Positions 40,968 through 51,877 of a stretch of DNA of 64,000 bases are shown here, piece after piece. This stretch comes from CADEFQ01 sp050185195. GTDB taxonomy: Bacteria > Pseudomonadota > Gammaproteobacteria > Steroidobacterales > Steroidobacteraceae. A model generated the notes under the pieces. It saw only the letters and a list, made by a program, of their open reading frames with translations. It was not told the origin of the DNA and made no database searches. Positions within the stretch are counted from its first letter, which is position 1, and each line of letters starts with the position of its first letter. The position numbers were made by a program, and so were the translations under genes. Where the stretch lies: assembly GCA_050185195.1 (NCBI GenBank), contig JBFWZQ010000009.1, positions 66,456 to 130,455 on the forward strand, read 5' to 3'.

Positions 40968-41473
40968 ACAGTGACGCTGCGGACGCCGTCGAGGCCTATG
41001 CGCAACGCGGTTTCCTGACGACCACGGTCGACAACGTGGTGAGCTGGGCGCGCACCGGCTCGCTGTGGCCGATGACCTTCGGCCTCGCGTGTTGCGCGGT
41101 CGAGATGATGCACGCGGGTGCGTCGCGCTACGATCTCGACCGCTTCGGCATCGTGTTCAGGCCGAGTCCGCGCCAGTCCGACGTCATGATCGTGGCGGGC
41201 ACGCTCGTCAACAAGATGGCCCCCGCGCTGCGCAAGGTCTACGACCAGATGGCCGAGCCACGCTGGGTGATTTCGATGGGTTCCTGCGCGAACGGCGGCG
41301 GCTACTACCATTATTCCTACTCGGTGGTGCGCGGTTGCGACCGCATCGTGCCCGTCGACGTCTATGTGCCGGGCTGCCCGCCGACGGCGGAAGCCCTGCT
41401 GTACGGCATCCTGCAGCTGCAGAAGAAGATTGCCCGCAGCAGCATCGCGCGTTCCCCCTCGGTCGCAAGCTGA
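40958..41473 (+). CDS. nuoB: NADH-quinone oxidoreductase subunit B
   Basis: Carries the terminal iron-sulfur cluster N2 beside the quinone pocket. 171 residues from a GTG at 40958 inside the end of nuoA. The cluster Cys pair is in FGLACCAVEMMHAG, with further ligands in SMGSCANGGGYYHYSYSVVRGCDRIVPVDVYVPGCPP. A longer frame with an ATG at 40937 would reach further into nuoA and is not needed. nuoC follows with 11 bases between. Confidence 0.97.
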   Translation: MGLDSDAADAVEAYAQRGFLTTTVDNVVSWARTGSLWPMTFGLACCAVEMMHAGASRYDLDRFGIVFRPSPRQSDVMIVAGTLVNKMAPALRKVYDQMAEPRWVISMGSCANGGGYYHYSYSVVRGCDRIVPVDVYVPGCPPTAEALLYGILQLQKKIARSSIARSPSVAS

Positions 41474-41484
41474 AAGGGTTTTGA

Positions 41485-42147
41485 TTGTCCGAGCGTATCG
41501 AAGCACTGGCCCGGAACGTCGACGCACGCCTCGCGGGTCGCGTGGTTCGCGGCCCTGCGCTACCTGACGAACTGGCACTCGACGTGGCGCCGGCGGACCT
41601 GCTGGCCGTCTGCACGGTACTGCGCGACACGCCGGGCCTCGAGTTCGACACGCTGATCGACGTCAGCGGCGTCGATTACCTCGACTTCGGGCGTGACGAG
41701 TGGCGGACCTGGTCAGCCACGCGCAGCGGCTTCAGTCGTGGCGTCGATCGCAGCGCACCGCGCGCCACGGCCGGGGCGGGGCGCTTCGCGGTCGTGTACC
41801 ACCTGCTGTCCGTGGCGCGCAACCAGCGCGTGCGCCTGAAAGTGCACTGCGAAAGCGCGGACGACCCGATCGTCGACTCCGTGGTCGGCATCTGGGCGGG
41901 CGCGAACTGGTTCGAGCGCGAGGCGTTCGACCTGTTCGGCATCCTCTTCAACGGGCACCCCGACCTGCGCCGCATCCTCACGGACTACGGGTTCATCGGC
42001 CATCCGTTTCGCAAGGACTTCCCGCTCAGCGGCAACGTCGAGGTGCGCTACGACGAGGAGAAGAAACGCGTCGTCTACGAGCCGGTGTCGATCGAGCCGC
42101 GCACCCTCGTGCCGCGCGTGATCCGCGGAGATCGACTCGATGGCTGA
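41485..42147 (+). CDS. nuoC: NADH-quinone oxidoreductase subunit C
   Basis: Peripheral-arm subunit (30-kDa type) of complex I. 220 residues from a TTG (SERIEALARNVDARLAGRVV). The signature ANWFEREAFDLFGILFNGHPDLRRILTDYGFIGHPFRKDFPL is near residues 131-172, and the C-terminus EVRYDEEKKRVVYEPV fits. NuoC and NuoD are separate genes here, unlike the fused form in E. coli. nuoD overlaps it by eight bases. Confidence 0.95.
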   Translation: MSERIEALARNVDARLAGRVVRGPALPDELALDVAPADLLAVCTVLRDTPGLEFDTLIDVSGVDYLDFGRDEWRTWSATRSGFSRGVDRSAPRATAGAGRFAVVYHLLSVARNQRVRLKVHCESADDPIVDSVVGIWAGANWFEREAFDLFGILFNGHPDLRRILTDYGFIGHPFRKDFPLSGNVEVRYDEEKKRVVYEPVSIEPRTLVPRVIRGDRLDG

Positions 42148-43393
42148 GATCCGCAATTTCACGCTGAATTTCGGCCCACAGCATCCGGCGGCCCACGGCG
42201 TGCTGCGCCTCGTGCTCGAGATGGACGGCGAGGTGATCGCCAAGGCCGACCCGCACGTCGGGCTGCTGCATCGGGGCACCGAGAAGCTCGCGGAGTCGAA
42301 GCCCTTCAACCAGTCGATCGGCTACATGGACCGGCTCGACTACGTCTCGATGATGTGCAACGAACACGCCTACGTGATGGCGATCGAGCGCCTGCTCGGC
42401 GTCACCGTGCCCGAGCGCGCGCAGTACATCCGCGTGATGTTCGACGAGGTCACGCGCGTGCTGAACCACCTGATGTGGCTCGGCGCGCACGGCCTCGACA
42501 TCGGCGCGATGACCGTGTTCCTGCTGTGCTTCAAGGAGCGCGAGGACCTGATGGACTGCTACGAGGCGGTGTCGGGCACGCGCATGCACGCGACCTATTA
42601 CCGCCCCGGCGGCGTCTATCGCGACCTGCCCACCGAGATGCCGAAGTACCAGGCGTCGAAATGGCGTTCGCAGAAGGACGCCGATCGCCTGAACGAGGCG
42701 CGCTCCGGTTCGTTGCTCGATTTCCTCGCCGATTTCACGCGGCGCTTCCCCAGGGCGATCGAGGAATACGAGGCGCTGCTGACCGACAACCGCATCTGGA
42801 AGCAGCGGACCGTCAACATCGGCGTCGTGTCGCCGGAGCGCGCCAAGCAACTCGGCTTCACCGGGCCGATGCTGCGCGGTTCGGGCATTGCGTGGGACCT
42901 GCGCAAGAAGCAGCCCTACGATGTCTACGACCGCATGGATTTCGACATACCGGTGGGCGTCAACGGCGACTGCTACGACCGCTACCTCGTGCGAATCGAG
43001 GAGATGCGCCAGTCGAACCGCATCATCGCGCAGTGCATCGAATGGCTGCGGGCGAACCCGGGCCCGGTGATGGTCGACAGCGCCAAGCTGCGCCCGCCGC
43101 GCCGCGCCGACATGAAGGGCGACATGGAATCGCTCATCCATCACTTCAAGCTCTTCACCGAAGGCTACTGCGTGCCCGAGGGGGAGACTTACGCCGCCGT
43201 CGAGGCGCCGAAAGGCGAGTTCGGCATCTATCTCGTGTCGGACGGCGCGAACAAGCCCTACCGCCTGAAGTGCCGCGCGCCGGGTTTCGCGCACCTCGCG
43301 GCGCTGCCCGAAATGGTCGAGGGCCACATGCTCGCCGACGTGGTGGCGATGATCGGCACGCAGGACATCGTTTTCGGAGAGGTCGACCGCTGA
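42140..43393 (+). CDS. nuoD: NADH-quinone oxidoreductase subunit D
   Basis: Forms the quinone-binding cavity with NuoB. 417 residues. The N-terminus NFTLNFGPQHPAAHGVLRLVLEMDGE is the classic 49-kDa subunit start; the His and Tyr of the cavity are expected in GPQHPAAHG and SIGYMDRLDYVSMMCNEH. Further motifs are PGGVYRDLP, GSGIAWDLRK and YVVS-like IYLVSDGANKPYRLKCRAPGFAHL. Its stop overlaps the nuoE ATG by one base (TGATG). Confidence 0.97.
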   Translation: MAEIRNFTLNFGPQHPAAHGVLRLVLEMDGEVIAKADPHVGLLHRGTEKLAESKPFNQSIGYMDRLDYVSMMCNEHAYVMAIERLLGVTVPERAQYIRVMFDEVTRVLNHLMWLGAHGLDIGAMTVFLLCFKEREDLMDCYEAVSGTRMHATYYRPGGVYRDLPTEMPKYQASKWRSQKDADRLNEARSGSLLDFLADFTRRFPRAIEEYEALLTDNRIWKQRTVNIGVVSPERAKQLGFTGPMLRGSGIAWDLRKKQPYDVYDRMDFDIPVGVNGDCYDRYLVRIEEMRQSNRIIAQCIEWLRANPGPVMVDSAKLRPPRRADMKGDMESLIHHFKLFTEGYCVPEGETYAAVEAPKGEFGIYLVSDGANKPYRLKCRAPGFAHLAALPEMVEGHMLADVVAMIGTQDIVFGEVDR

Positions 43394-43928
43394 TGGCTGT
43401 GACGACGAGCGACGGCAAGTCATTCGAGCCGGTGCTGGGACCGAAGGCGCAACTGCTTTCCGAGCACACGCGCGCGGAAATCGACCTCTGGATCGCGAAG
43501 TTCCCGGCGGGCCGGCAGCGTTCGGCCGTGATCTCGGCGCTGCGCTTCGCGCAGGAGCAGGGCAACGGCTACCTCACGACCGAGCTGATGGATGGCGTGG
43601 CCGAGTACCTCGCGCTGCAGCCCATCCAGGTCTATGAAGTGGCGACGTTCTATTCGATGTTCGAGACGCACCCCTGCGGCCGTCACCACGTGAGCATCTG
43701 CACCAACATCAGCTGCATGCTGAACGGCGCCGAGGACCTGGTCGCGCACACCGAGCGCAAGCTCGGCATCCGGCTCGGGGAGAGCACGCCGGACGGCCGC
43801 ATCTTCCTCAAGAAGGAAGAAGAGTGCCTCGCGGCGTGCACGGGCGCCCCGATGATGATGGTGGATCACGTGTTCCACGAGAATCTCACCCCAGCGAGGA
43901 TCGACGCGATCCTCGACGAGTTGAAGTG

Positions 43929-43929
<1 letters not shown>
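43393..43929 (+). CDS. nuoE: NADH-quinone oxidoreductase subunit E
   Basis: 24-kDa-type subunit holding the 2Fe-2S cluster N1a. 178 residues. The cluster Cys residues are in HHVSICTNISCML and EECLAACTGAPMMM; the N-terminal helical part contains LRFAQEQGNGYLTTELMDGVAEYL and VYEVATFYSMF. It interacts with NuoF, which starts in its stop codon (TGATG at 43927-43931). Confidence 0.96.
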
Positions 43930-45214
<1,285 letters not shown>

Positions 45215-45218
<4 letters not shown>

Positions 45219-47380
45219 ACGAGGATCTCGTCAACGTCGAAGTCGACGGCGTCGCGCGCAAGGCGAAGAAGGGCGCGATGATCATCCAGGTCACGGACGC
45301 CCACGACGCGTATGTGCCGCGCTTCTGCTACCACGAGAAGCTGCCGATCGCGGCCAACTGCCGCATGTGCCTGGTCGAGGTGGAGAAGGCCCCGAAGCCG
45401 ATGCCCGCGTGCGCGACCCCGGTCGCCGAAGGCATGAAGATCTTCACGAAGTCGCCGAGGGCGCTCGCCGCGCAGAAGGCGACGATGGAATTCCTGCTGA
45501 TCAACCACCCGCTCGACTGCCCGGTCTGCGACCAGGGCGGCGAGTGCGAGCTGCAAGACCTCGCGATGGGCTACGGGCGCGACATCTCGCGCTTCGTCGA
45601 GGGCAAGCGCTCCGTCAAGGACAAGAACATCGGGCCGCTGATCTCGACGGACATGACCCGCTGCATCCACTGCACCCGTTGCGTGCGCTTCGGGCAGGAT
45701 GTCGCCGGCATCCAGGAACTCGGCACCACCGGGCGCGGCGAATGGATGGAGATCGGCACCTGGATCGAACGCAGCGTCGATCACGAACTCTCCGGCAACA
45801 TCATCGACCTGTGCCCGGTCGGTGCGCTCAACAGCAAACCGTTCCGCTTCCGTGCGCGCGCGTGGGAAATGACGCAGGCGCCGCTCGTATCGCCGCACGA
45901 TGGCGCCGGTTCGAACCTCTACGGCCACGTGCTGCGCGGGCGCCTGCTGCGTGTCGTGCCGCGCGTGAACGAAGCGATCAACGAGACCTGGATTTCCGAC
46001 CGCGACCGCTTCAGCTACGAAGGCGTCTACAGCGCCGATCGCCTGGCGAGCCCGATGTTGCGCGAGGGCCGGGAGTGGCGCGTGGTGGGCTGGGAAGCGG
46101 CACTCGAGGCCGCGGCGAACGGCCTGCGGCGCGCGAAGGAATCGCTCGGCGTGCTCGCGAGCCCGTCGAGCAGCGTCGAGGAACTCTACCTCCTCAACCG
46201 GCTGGTGCGCGGGCTCGGCTCGCACAACATCGACCATCGACTGCGACAGGGCGATTTCCGCGACCAGCATGCCGACCCGCTCTTCCCCTCCCTCGGCCTG
46301 CCGCTCGCGGCGGTCGAGCAGCTCGACGCGCTGTTCGTGGTGGGCAGCCACCTGCGCCACGAGATCCCGATCCTCGCGCACCGCGTGCGCAAGGTCGCGC
46401 GCAGCGGTGCGCGGGTTTCGTTCCTGAATCCGCAGCAGTTCGAATACCTGTTCCCGGTTGCCACCTATATCGAGGCCGCGCCCGCGCGCCAGGTGCTCGA
46501 GCTGGCGGCGGTGCTCGCTGCCGCGCTGGCGGCGAGCGGCGCGGCCGCACCCGCCGAGCTGGCGACGCTCGTGCGCGCCGCGACGGTGTCGGACGACCAC
46601 AAGGCCATCGCCGCGCAGTTGGCGGGTGGCACGCGCCGCGCAATCTGGCTCGGTGCGCTGGCGATTCGCCATCCTGCCTACGACGACCTGCGCGCGCTGG
46701 CCGCGGCGCTCGCGGCAACGACGGGCGCCTCGCTCGGCGTGCTCGCCGAGGGCGCGAACGCCGCCGGCGCTTATCTTGCCGGCGCAGTGCCCCATCGCGA
46801 TGCCGGGGGCGAGGTGCCGTCCATCCCGGGACTCACGGCCCGGGCGATGCTCGAGCAGCCGTTGTCGGCCTACCTGCTCGCGGGCGGCATCGAACCATGG
46901 CAGGACAGCATTCACGACGCGGCGATGCAGGCATTGTCGGGCGCCGAGTGCGTCGTGGCCGCGACGCCTTTCGCGTCCGAAGCGCTCAAGGAAGTGGCGC
47001 ACGTGCTGTTGCCCATCGGCACGTTCGCGGAGACATCCGGTACCTATGTCAACCTCGAGGGGCGCTGGCAGGGCGTGCCGGGTGCGGTGCGCCCGGTGGG
47101 CGAAGCGCGCCCGGGCTGGAAGGTCTATCGCGTGCTGTGCAACCTGCTCGGCGTCGCCGGCACCGAATACCAGTCCTCGGAAGAAGTGCGCGACGAGCTG
47201 CGACGCATCTGCGGCGACGATCTCGCTCCCGGCCCCTACCGCGGCGCGCATCGCGTGCTGGCCACGAACGGCGCGGCCAGCGTCATCGACGTGCCGATGT
47301 ACCAGGTCGACGCCCTGGTGCGCCGCGCGCCGTCCCTGCAACGCACGCGCGACGGACGCGCGGCCGCCGTGACCTACTGA
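45215..47380 (+). CDS. nuoG: NADH-quinone oxidoreductase subunit G
   Basis: Large peripheral-arm subunit with several iron-sulfur clusters. 721 residues, shorter than the 908 of E. coli but typical of Xanthomonadales-type proteins. The N-terminal ferredoxin domain has RFCYHEKLPIAANCRMCLVEVE and PMPACATPV; the N5/N4 region has HPLDCPVCDQGGECELQD and TRCIHCTRCVRFGQ; the molybdopterin-like domain begins at SNLYGHVLRGRLLRVVPR, without molybdenum ligands visible. The C-terminus has LLPIGTFAETSGTYVNLEGRWQ. Confidence 0.95.
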
Positions 47381-47390
47381 GCGCCGCCAG

Positions 47391-48452
47391 ATGCTGCAGC
47401 AATTCCTCGACATCCTCGCGCTGCCGATCGTCCAGACGACGATCTGGATCCTCGTCGTCACGGTGGGCGTGATCCTCTCGGTCGCCTTCGCGGTGCTGTT
47501 CGAACGCAAGATCATCGGCTGGATGCAGCTTCGCAAGGGACCGAACCGGGTCGGCAGCATCTTCGGCATCTGGCCGGGGGTGTTCCAGGCCTTCGCCGAC
47601 GTGCTGAAGCTGCTGATCAAGGAAGTGGTCGTCCCGACACGGGCCAACAAGTTCCTGTTCGGTCTCGCGCCGATCATCGCGCTCGTTCCGGCGCTCGCGA
47701 CCTGGGCGGTCGTGCCGCTATCGCCGGAACTCGTGATCGCCGATATCGACGCGGGCCTGCTGTACGTGCTCGCGCTCACCTCGATGGGCGTCTATGGCGT
47801 GATCATCGCCGGCTGGGCCGCGAACTCGAAGTACGCGTTCCTCGGTGCCATGCGTTCGGCCGCGCAGATCGTGGCCTACGAGATCGCGATGGGTTTCGCG
47901 CTCGTCGGCGTGGTGATGGCCGCGGGCAGCCTCAACCTCGGCGAGATCGTTCGCAGCCAGGCGGGCGGGCCGCTCACCTGGAACGTGATCTGGCTGTTCC
48001 CGCTCGCGATCGTCTACATCATCTCGGGCGTGGCCGAGACCAATCGGGCACCGTTCGACGTCGCGGAAGGCGAGTCGGAGATCGTCGCCGGTTTCCACGT
48101 GGAATATTCGGGCATCGCGTTCGCGCTGTTCTTCCTCGCCGAATACGCGAACATGCTGCTGATCTCGGCGCTCACCGCGGTCTTCTTCTTCGGTGGCTGG
48201 CTGTCGCCGTTCGACGGCTACCTGCCCGAAGGCAGCTGGCTCGCGCAGCCGAGCTTCCTCTGGCTCGGCATCAAGATCTCGGCGTACATGTTCTTCTATT
48301 ACTGGTTGCGGGCGACTTTCCCGCGTTACCGATACGACCAGATCATGCGCCTCGGCTGGAAAGTGCTGATCCCCGTGACGCTCGTGTGGATCGCGGTGGA
48401 GGGCGTCATGGCATATTACGAGGTCGGGCCGTGGAAGGTGCTGGCGCCATGA
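47391..48452 (+). CDS. nuoH: NADH-quinone oxidoreductase subunit H
   Basis: Membrane subunit closing the quinone cavity. 353 residues with eight or nine helices. Conserved segments are MQLRKGPNRVGSIFGIWPGVFQAFADVLKLL near residues 45-75, EIAMGFALVGVVMAAGSL, and the quinone loop GVAETNRAPFDVAEGESEIVAGFHVEYSG near residues 205-233. A C-terminal PRYRYDQIMRLGWKVLIPVTL ends the protein. nuoI overlaps its end by four bases. Confidence 0.97.
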   Translation: MLQQFLDILALPIVQTTIWILVVTVGVILSVAFAVLFERKIIGWMQLRKGPNRVGSIFGIWPGVFQAFADVLKLLIKEVVVPTRANKFLFGLAPIIALVPALATWAVVPLSPELVIADIDAGLLYVLALTSMGVYGVIIAGWAANSKYAFLGAMRSAAQIVAYEIAMGFALVGVVMAAGSLNLGEIVRSQAGGPLTWNVIWLFPLAIVYIISGVAETNRAPFDVAEGESEIVAGFHVEYSGIAFALFFLAEYANMLLISALTAVFFFGGWLSPFDGYLPEGSWLAQPSFLWLGIKISAYMFFYYWLRATFPRYRYDQIMRLGWKVLIPVTLVWIAVEGVMAYYEVGPWKVLAP

Positions 48453-48934
48453 GCATCCGCAGCGTTTTCAAGACGTTCCTGTTGTGGGAGCTGCTCGTCG
48501 GCCTCTCGGTCACCCTGCGCACGCTCTTTCGCAAGAAAGTCACGGTGAACTACCCCGAAGAGAAGACGCCGCAGTCGCCGCGCTTTCGCGGTTTGCACGC
48601 GCAGCGCCGCTATGCGAATGGCGAGGAACGCTGCATCGCCTGCAAGCTCTGCGAGGCAGTGTGCCCTGCGCTTGCGATCACCATCGAATCCGACATCGCG
48701 GCCGACGGCACGCGGCGCACCACCCGTTACGACATCGATCTCTTCAAGTGCATCTATTGCGGCTTCTGCGAGGAGGCCTGCCCGGTCGATGCGATCGTCG
48801 AGACGCGCATACACGAGTACCACATGGAGCATCGCGGCGAGAACATCATGACGAAGGACAAGCTGCTCGCGGTGGGCGACCGCTACGAGGCCATGATCGC
48901 GGCCGACAAGGCCGCCGACGCGGCGTGGCGTTGA
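48449..48934 (+). CDS. nuoI: NADH-quinone oxidoreductase subunit I
   Basis: Ferredoxin-like subunit with two 4Fe-4S clusters (N6a and N6b). 161 residues from the ATG at 48449 (MSIRSVFKTFLLWELLVGL). The cluster motifs are CIACKLCEAVCPALAI near residue 62 and CIYCGFCEEACPVDAI near residue 101, each followed by Pro. The C-terminus KLLAVGDRYEAMIAADKAAD is conserved. nuoJ follows after a 16-base gap with GGAGGAGCAAC before its GTG. Confidence 0.97.
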   Translation: MSIRSVFKTFLLWELLVGLSVTLRTLFRKKVTVNYPEEKTPQSPRFRGLHAQRRYANGEERCIACKLCEAVCPALAITIESDIAADGTRRTTRYDIDLFKCIYCGFCEEACPVDAIVETRIHEYHMEHRGENIMTKDKLLAVGDRYEAMIAADKAADAAWR

Positions 48935-48950
48935 GGGAAGGAGGAGCAAC

Positions 48951-49553
48951 GTGTTCGTGATGATCCTCTTCTATGCCTTCTCGGCAGTGTTGATCGCGGC
49001 CGCGCTGGGCGTCATCACGACGCGCAACCCGGTGTATTCGGCGCTGTGCCTCGTGCTCGCCTTCTTCACGAGCGCCGGCATCTGGTTGCTGATCGAGGCC
49101 GAGTTCCTCGCCATCGTGCTCGTGCTGGTCTACGTGGGTGCGGTGATGGTGCTGTTCCTGTTCGTCGTGATGATGCTCGACGTGCGCGTCGAGGAACTGC
49201 GCCGCGGTTTCACGCGTTATGCCTGGCTCGGCTGGCTCACGGCCTTCGTGGTGATCCTCGAACTCGTCGGTGTGATTGCCGCGCGGCGCCTCGGCGTCGA
49301 CGCGACCAAGGCGCCGGCACCGTTGCCGGCGGATTATGGCAACACGCATGAACTCGGCACGGTGCTCTACACGAAGTATGTCTATGCCTTCGAACTCGCC
49401 GCCGTGCTGCTGCTCGTCGCGATCGTCGCGGCGATCGCGCTCACGATGCGCAAGCGGCCCGGCCTCAAGGTGCAGGACATCGCCGGGCAGGTGGCGGTGC
49501 GCGCGAAGGATCGCGTGCGGCTCGTGAAGGTGGACCCGGAGTCGCGGCCATGA
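48951..49553 (+). CDS. nuoJ: NADH-quinone oxidoreductase subunit J
   Basis: Membrane subunit of the proton channel region. 200 residues from a GTG, with five helices. The best-conserved segment is LIEAEFLAIVLVLVYVGAVMVLFLFVVMML near residues 44-75, including the Glu and Tyr in helix 3 that form the pi-bulge in complex I structures. A charged C-terminal tail follows TM5. Its stop is overlapped by the nuoK ATG (49550). Confidence 0.95.
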   Translation: MFVMILFYAFSAVLIAAALGVITTRNPVYSALCLVLAFFTSAGIWLLIEAEFLAIVLVLVYVGAVMVLFLFVVMMLDVRVEELRRGFTRYAWLGWLTAFVVILELVGVIAARRLGVDATKAPAPLPADYGNTHELGTVLYTKYVYAFELAAVLLLVAIVAAIALTMRKRPGLKVQDIAGQVAVRAKDRVRLVKVDPESRP

Positions 49554-49855
49554 TCACGCTTGCCCACGTGCTGACGCTGTCGGCGGTGCTGTTCGCGATC
49601 GCGGTCGCCGGCATCTTCCTCAATCGCAAGAACGTCATCCTGCTGCTGATGTGCATCGAGCTGCTGCTGCTCGGCGCGAACTTCAACTTCGTCGCCTTCT
49701 CGCGCTACCTCGGCGACCTCTCCGGCCAGGTGTTCGTGTTCTTCGTGCTCACCGTGGCGGCCGCCGAGTCGGCGATCGGGCTGGCGATCCTCGTCGTGCT
49801 CTTCCGGCACCGGCAGAGCATCAACGTCGACGACCTGGACACCCTGAAGGGCTGA
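49550..49855 (+). CDS. nuoK: NADH-quinone oxidoreductase subunit K
   Basis: MrpC-like proton-channel subunit. 101 residues and three helices. The two channel glutamates are in LLMCIELLLLGANFNFVAF near residue 35 and in AAAESAIGLAILVVLFR near residue 71, both essential in homologues. The start ITLAHVLTLSAVLFAIAVAG is typical. It overlaps nuoJ by four bases and abuts nuoL. Confidence 0.97.
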   Translation: MITLAHVLTLSAVLFAIAVAGIFLNRKNVILLLMCIELLLLGANFNFVAFSRYLGDLSGQVFVFFVLTVAAAESAIGLAILVVLFRHRQSINVDDLDTLKG

Positions 49856-51862
49856 GTGGCGATGACACCGAACCTGCTGATCGCCATTCCGCTGCTGCCG
49901 CTGCTCGCGGCGCTGCTCGCCGGGCTCGCGGGCCGCCGGATCGGCCGCGCCGCGTCGGCCGGCGTCACGATCCTCGCCGTCGGCACGTCCTGCGTGCTGT
50001 CGCTCTACGTCGCGAAGCTGATCTTCGGTGATGGCGCGCCGGCCTGGGACGGCACCGTCTATGAATGGCTCGTGACCGACGGCGTGCGCATCCAGGTCGG
50101 CTTCCTGGTCGACCGGCTGACGGCACTGATGATGGTCGTCGTGACCTTCGTGTCGTTCTGCGTGCACGTCTACACCATCGGTTACATGCGCGAGGACGAC
50201 GGCTTCCAGCGGTTCTTCAGCTACATCTCGCTGTTCACGTTCGCGATGCTGATGCTCGTGATGTCGAACAATTTCATGCAGCTGTTCTTCGGCTGGGAAG
50301 CGGTCGGCGTCGTGTCCTACCTGCTGATCGGCTTCTGGTACACGCGCCCGACGGCGATCCACGCGAACCTGAAGGCCTTCCTGGTCAACCGCGTCGGGGA
50401 CTTCGGCTTCGTGCTGGGCATCGCGGGTGTCGCCTACTTCACCCATTCCCTCGACTACAAGGACGCCTTCGAGATCGCGCCGTCGCTGGCCGGCGTGCAG
50501 TTCCCGCTGACCGCGGCGACCAGCGTTTCCGCGCTCACGCTGATCTGCATCTGCCTGTTCGTCGGCGCCATGGGCAAGTCGGCGCAGATGCCGTTGCACG
50601 TGTGGCTGCCGGATTCGATGGAAGGCCCGACGCCGATTTCGGCGCTGATCCACGCCGCGACCATGGTGACGGCGGGCATCTTCATGGTGGCGCGCATGTC
50701 GCCGCTGTTCGAGTTCTCCGAGGCCGCGCTCTCCTTCGTGCTCGTGGTCGGGGCGACCACCGCGTTCTTCATGGGCCTGCTCGGCGTCGTCAACAACGAC
50801 ATCAAGCGCGTGATCGCGTATTCGACGCTCTCGCAGCTCGGATACATGACGGTGGCGCTGGGCGCGTCGGCCTACAGCGTGGCCATCTTCCACCTGATGA
50901 CGCATGCCTTCTTCAAGGCGCTGCTGTTCCTCGCCGCCGGCTCGGTCATCATCGGCATGCACCACGAACAGGACATGCGCAAGATGGGCGGGCTCGCGAA
51001 GTACATGCCGGTGACCGCGATCACCTGCTGGATCGGCTCGCTGGCGCTGATCGGCACGCCGTTCTTCTCGGGCTTCTATTCAAAGGATGCGCTGATCGAG
51101 GCGGTGGGCGAATCGCACCGCTGGGGCGCCACCTACGCCTACTACTGCGTGCTGGGCGGCGTGTTCGTGACGGCGCTGTACACCTTCCGGCTCATCTTCA
51201 TGACCTTCCACGGCAAGGAACGCTTTGCGCAGGCCCATGCCGACCACGGTGACCACGGGGACGCGCACGGCCACGACCATGGCGGCACGCCCCACGAAAG
51301 CCCGTGGGTCGTGACCGCGCCGCTCGTTGCCCTCGCCATCCCGTCGATCGTCATCGGTTACCTGACGATCGGCCCGTTGCTGTTCGGCGGTGCCTTCGGC
51401 GACTCGATCTTCGTGAGCGAGGCGAACGACGTCGTCGCCGAACTCGGCCACGGGTACCACGGGCCGGTGGCGTTCGCGCTGCATGGCTTGCAGGCGTGGC
51501 CGTTCTGGCTGGCGCTCGCCGGCGTGCTGACGGCGTGGTTCCTCTATCTCAGGAATCCGCCGCTCGCCGACCGGCTGGCCGGGCGCCTGTCGGCCGTGCG
51601 CACGGTGCTCGTCAACAAGTATTACTTCGACTGGGCGAACGAAAAGCTGGTCGCGCCGCTCGCGCGGCTCATCGGCCGGTTGCTCTGGAAGGGCGGCGAC
51701 CAGATGCTGATCGACGGCGCGCTCGTGAACGGCTCGGCGAAGTTCGTCGGCTGGATGGCGATGACGGGCCGCCGGATCCAGACGGGGTATCTCTACACAT
51801 ATGCATTCTGGATGGTCATCGGGCTCGCAGTCCTCCTGGGCTGGTTCCTGATCCGGGCCTGA
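49856..51862 (+). CDS. nuoL: NADH-quinone oxidoreductase subunit L
   Basis: Distal antiporter-like proton pump subunit. 668 residues from the GTG at 49856; an ATG at 49862 is equally plausible and better spaced from AAGGG. Conserved channel Glu lies in MQLFFGWEAVGVVSYLLIGFWYTRP, and GKSAQMPLHVWLPDSMEGPTPISALIHAATMVTAG holds the Lys/His helix. Between late helices is a His-rich loop (residues about 460-482, 8-9 His) with HADHGDHGDAHGHDHGG. The C-terminal lateral helix region is present. 51863-51877 separates nuoM. Confidence 0.96.
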   Translation: MAMTPNLLIAIPLLPLLAALLAGLAGRRIGRAASAGVTILAVGTSCVLSLYVAKLIFGDGAPAWDGTVYEWLVTDGVRIQVGFLVDRLTALMMVVVTFVSFCVHVYTIGYMREDDGFQRFFSYISLFTFAMLMLVMSNNFMQLFFGWEAVGVVSYLLIGFWYTRPTAIHANLKAFLVNRVGDFGFVLGIAGVAYFTHSLDYKDAFEIAPSLAGVQFPLTAATSVSALTLICICLFVGAMGKSAQMPLHVWLPDSMEGPTPISALIHAATMVTAGIFMVARMSPLFEFSEAALSFVLVVGATTAFFMGLLGVVNNDIKRVIAYSTLSQLGYMTVALGASAYSVAIFHLMTHAFFKALLFLAAGSVIIGMHHEQDMRKMGGLAKYMPVTAITCWIGSLALIGTPFFSGFYSKDALIEAVGESHRWGATYAYYCVLGGVFVTALYTFRLIFMTFHGKERFAQAHADHGDHGDAHGHDHGGTPHESPWVVTAPLVALAIPSIVIGYLTIGPLLFGGAFGDSIFVSEANDVVAELGHGYHGPVAFALHGLQAWPFWLALAGVLTAWFLYLRNPPLADRLAGRLSAVRTVLVNKYYFDWANEKLVAPLARLIGRLLWKGGDQMLIDGALVNGSAKFVGWMAMTGRRIQTGYLYTYAFWMVIGLAVLLGWFLIRA

Positions 51863-51877
51863 CGGGGTCACACGCGC

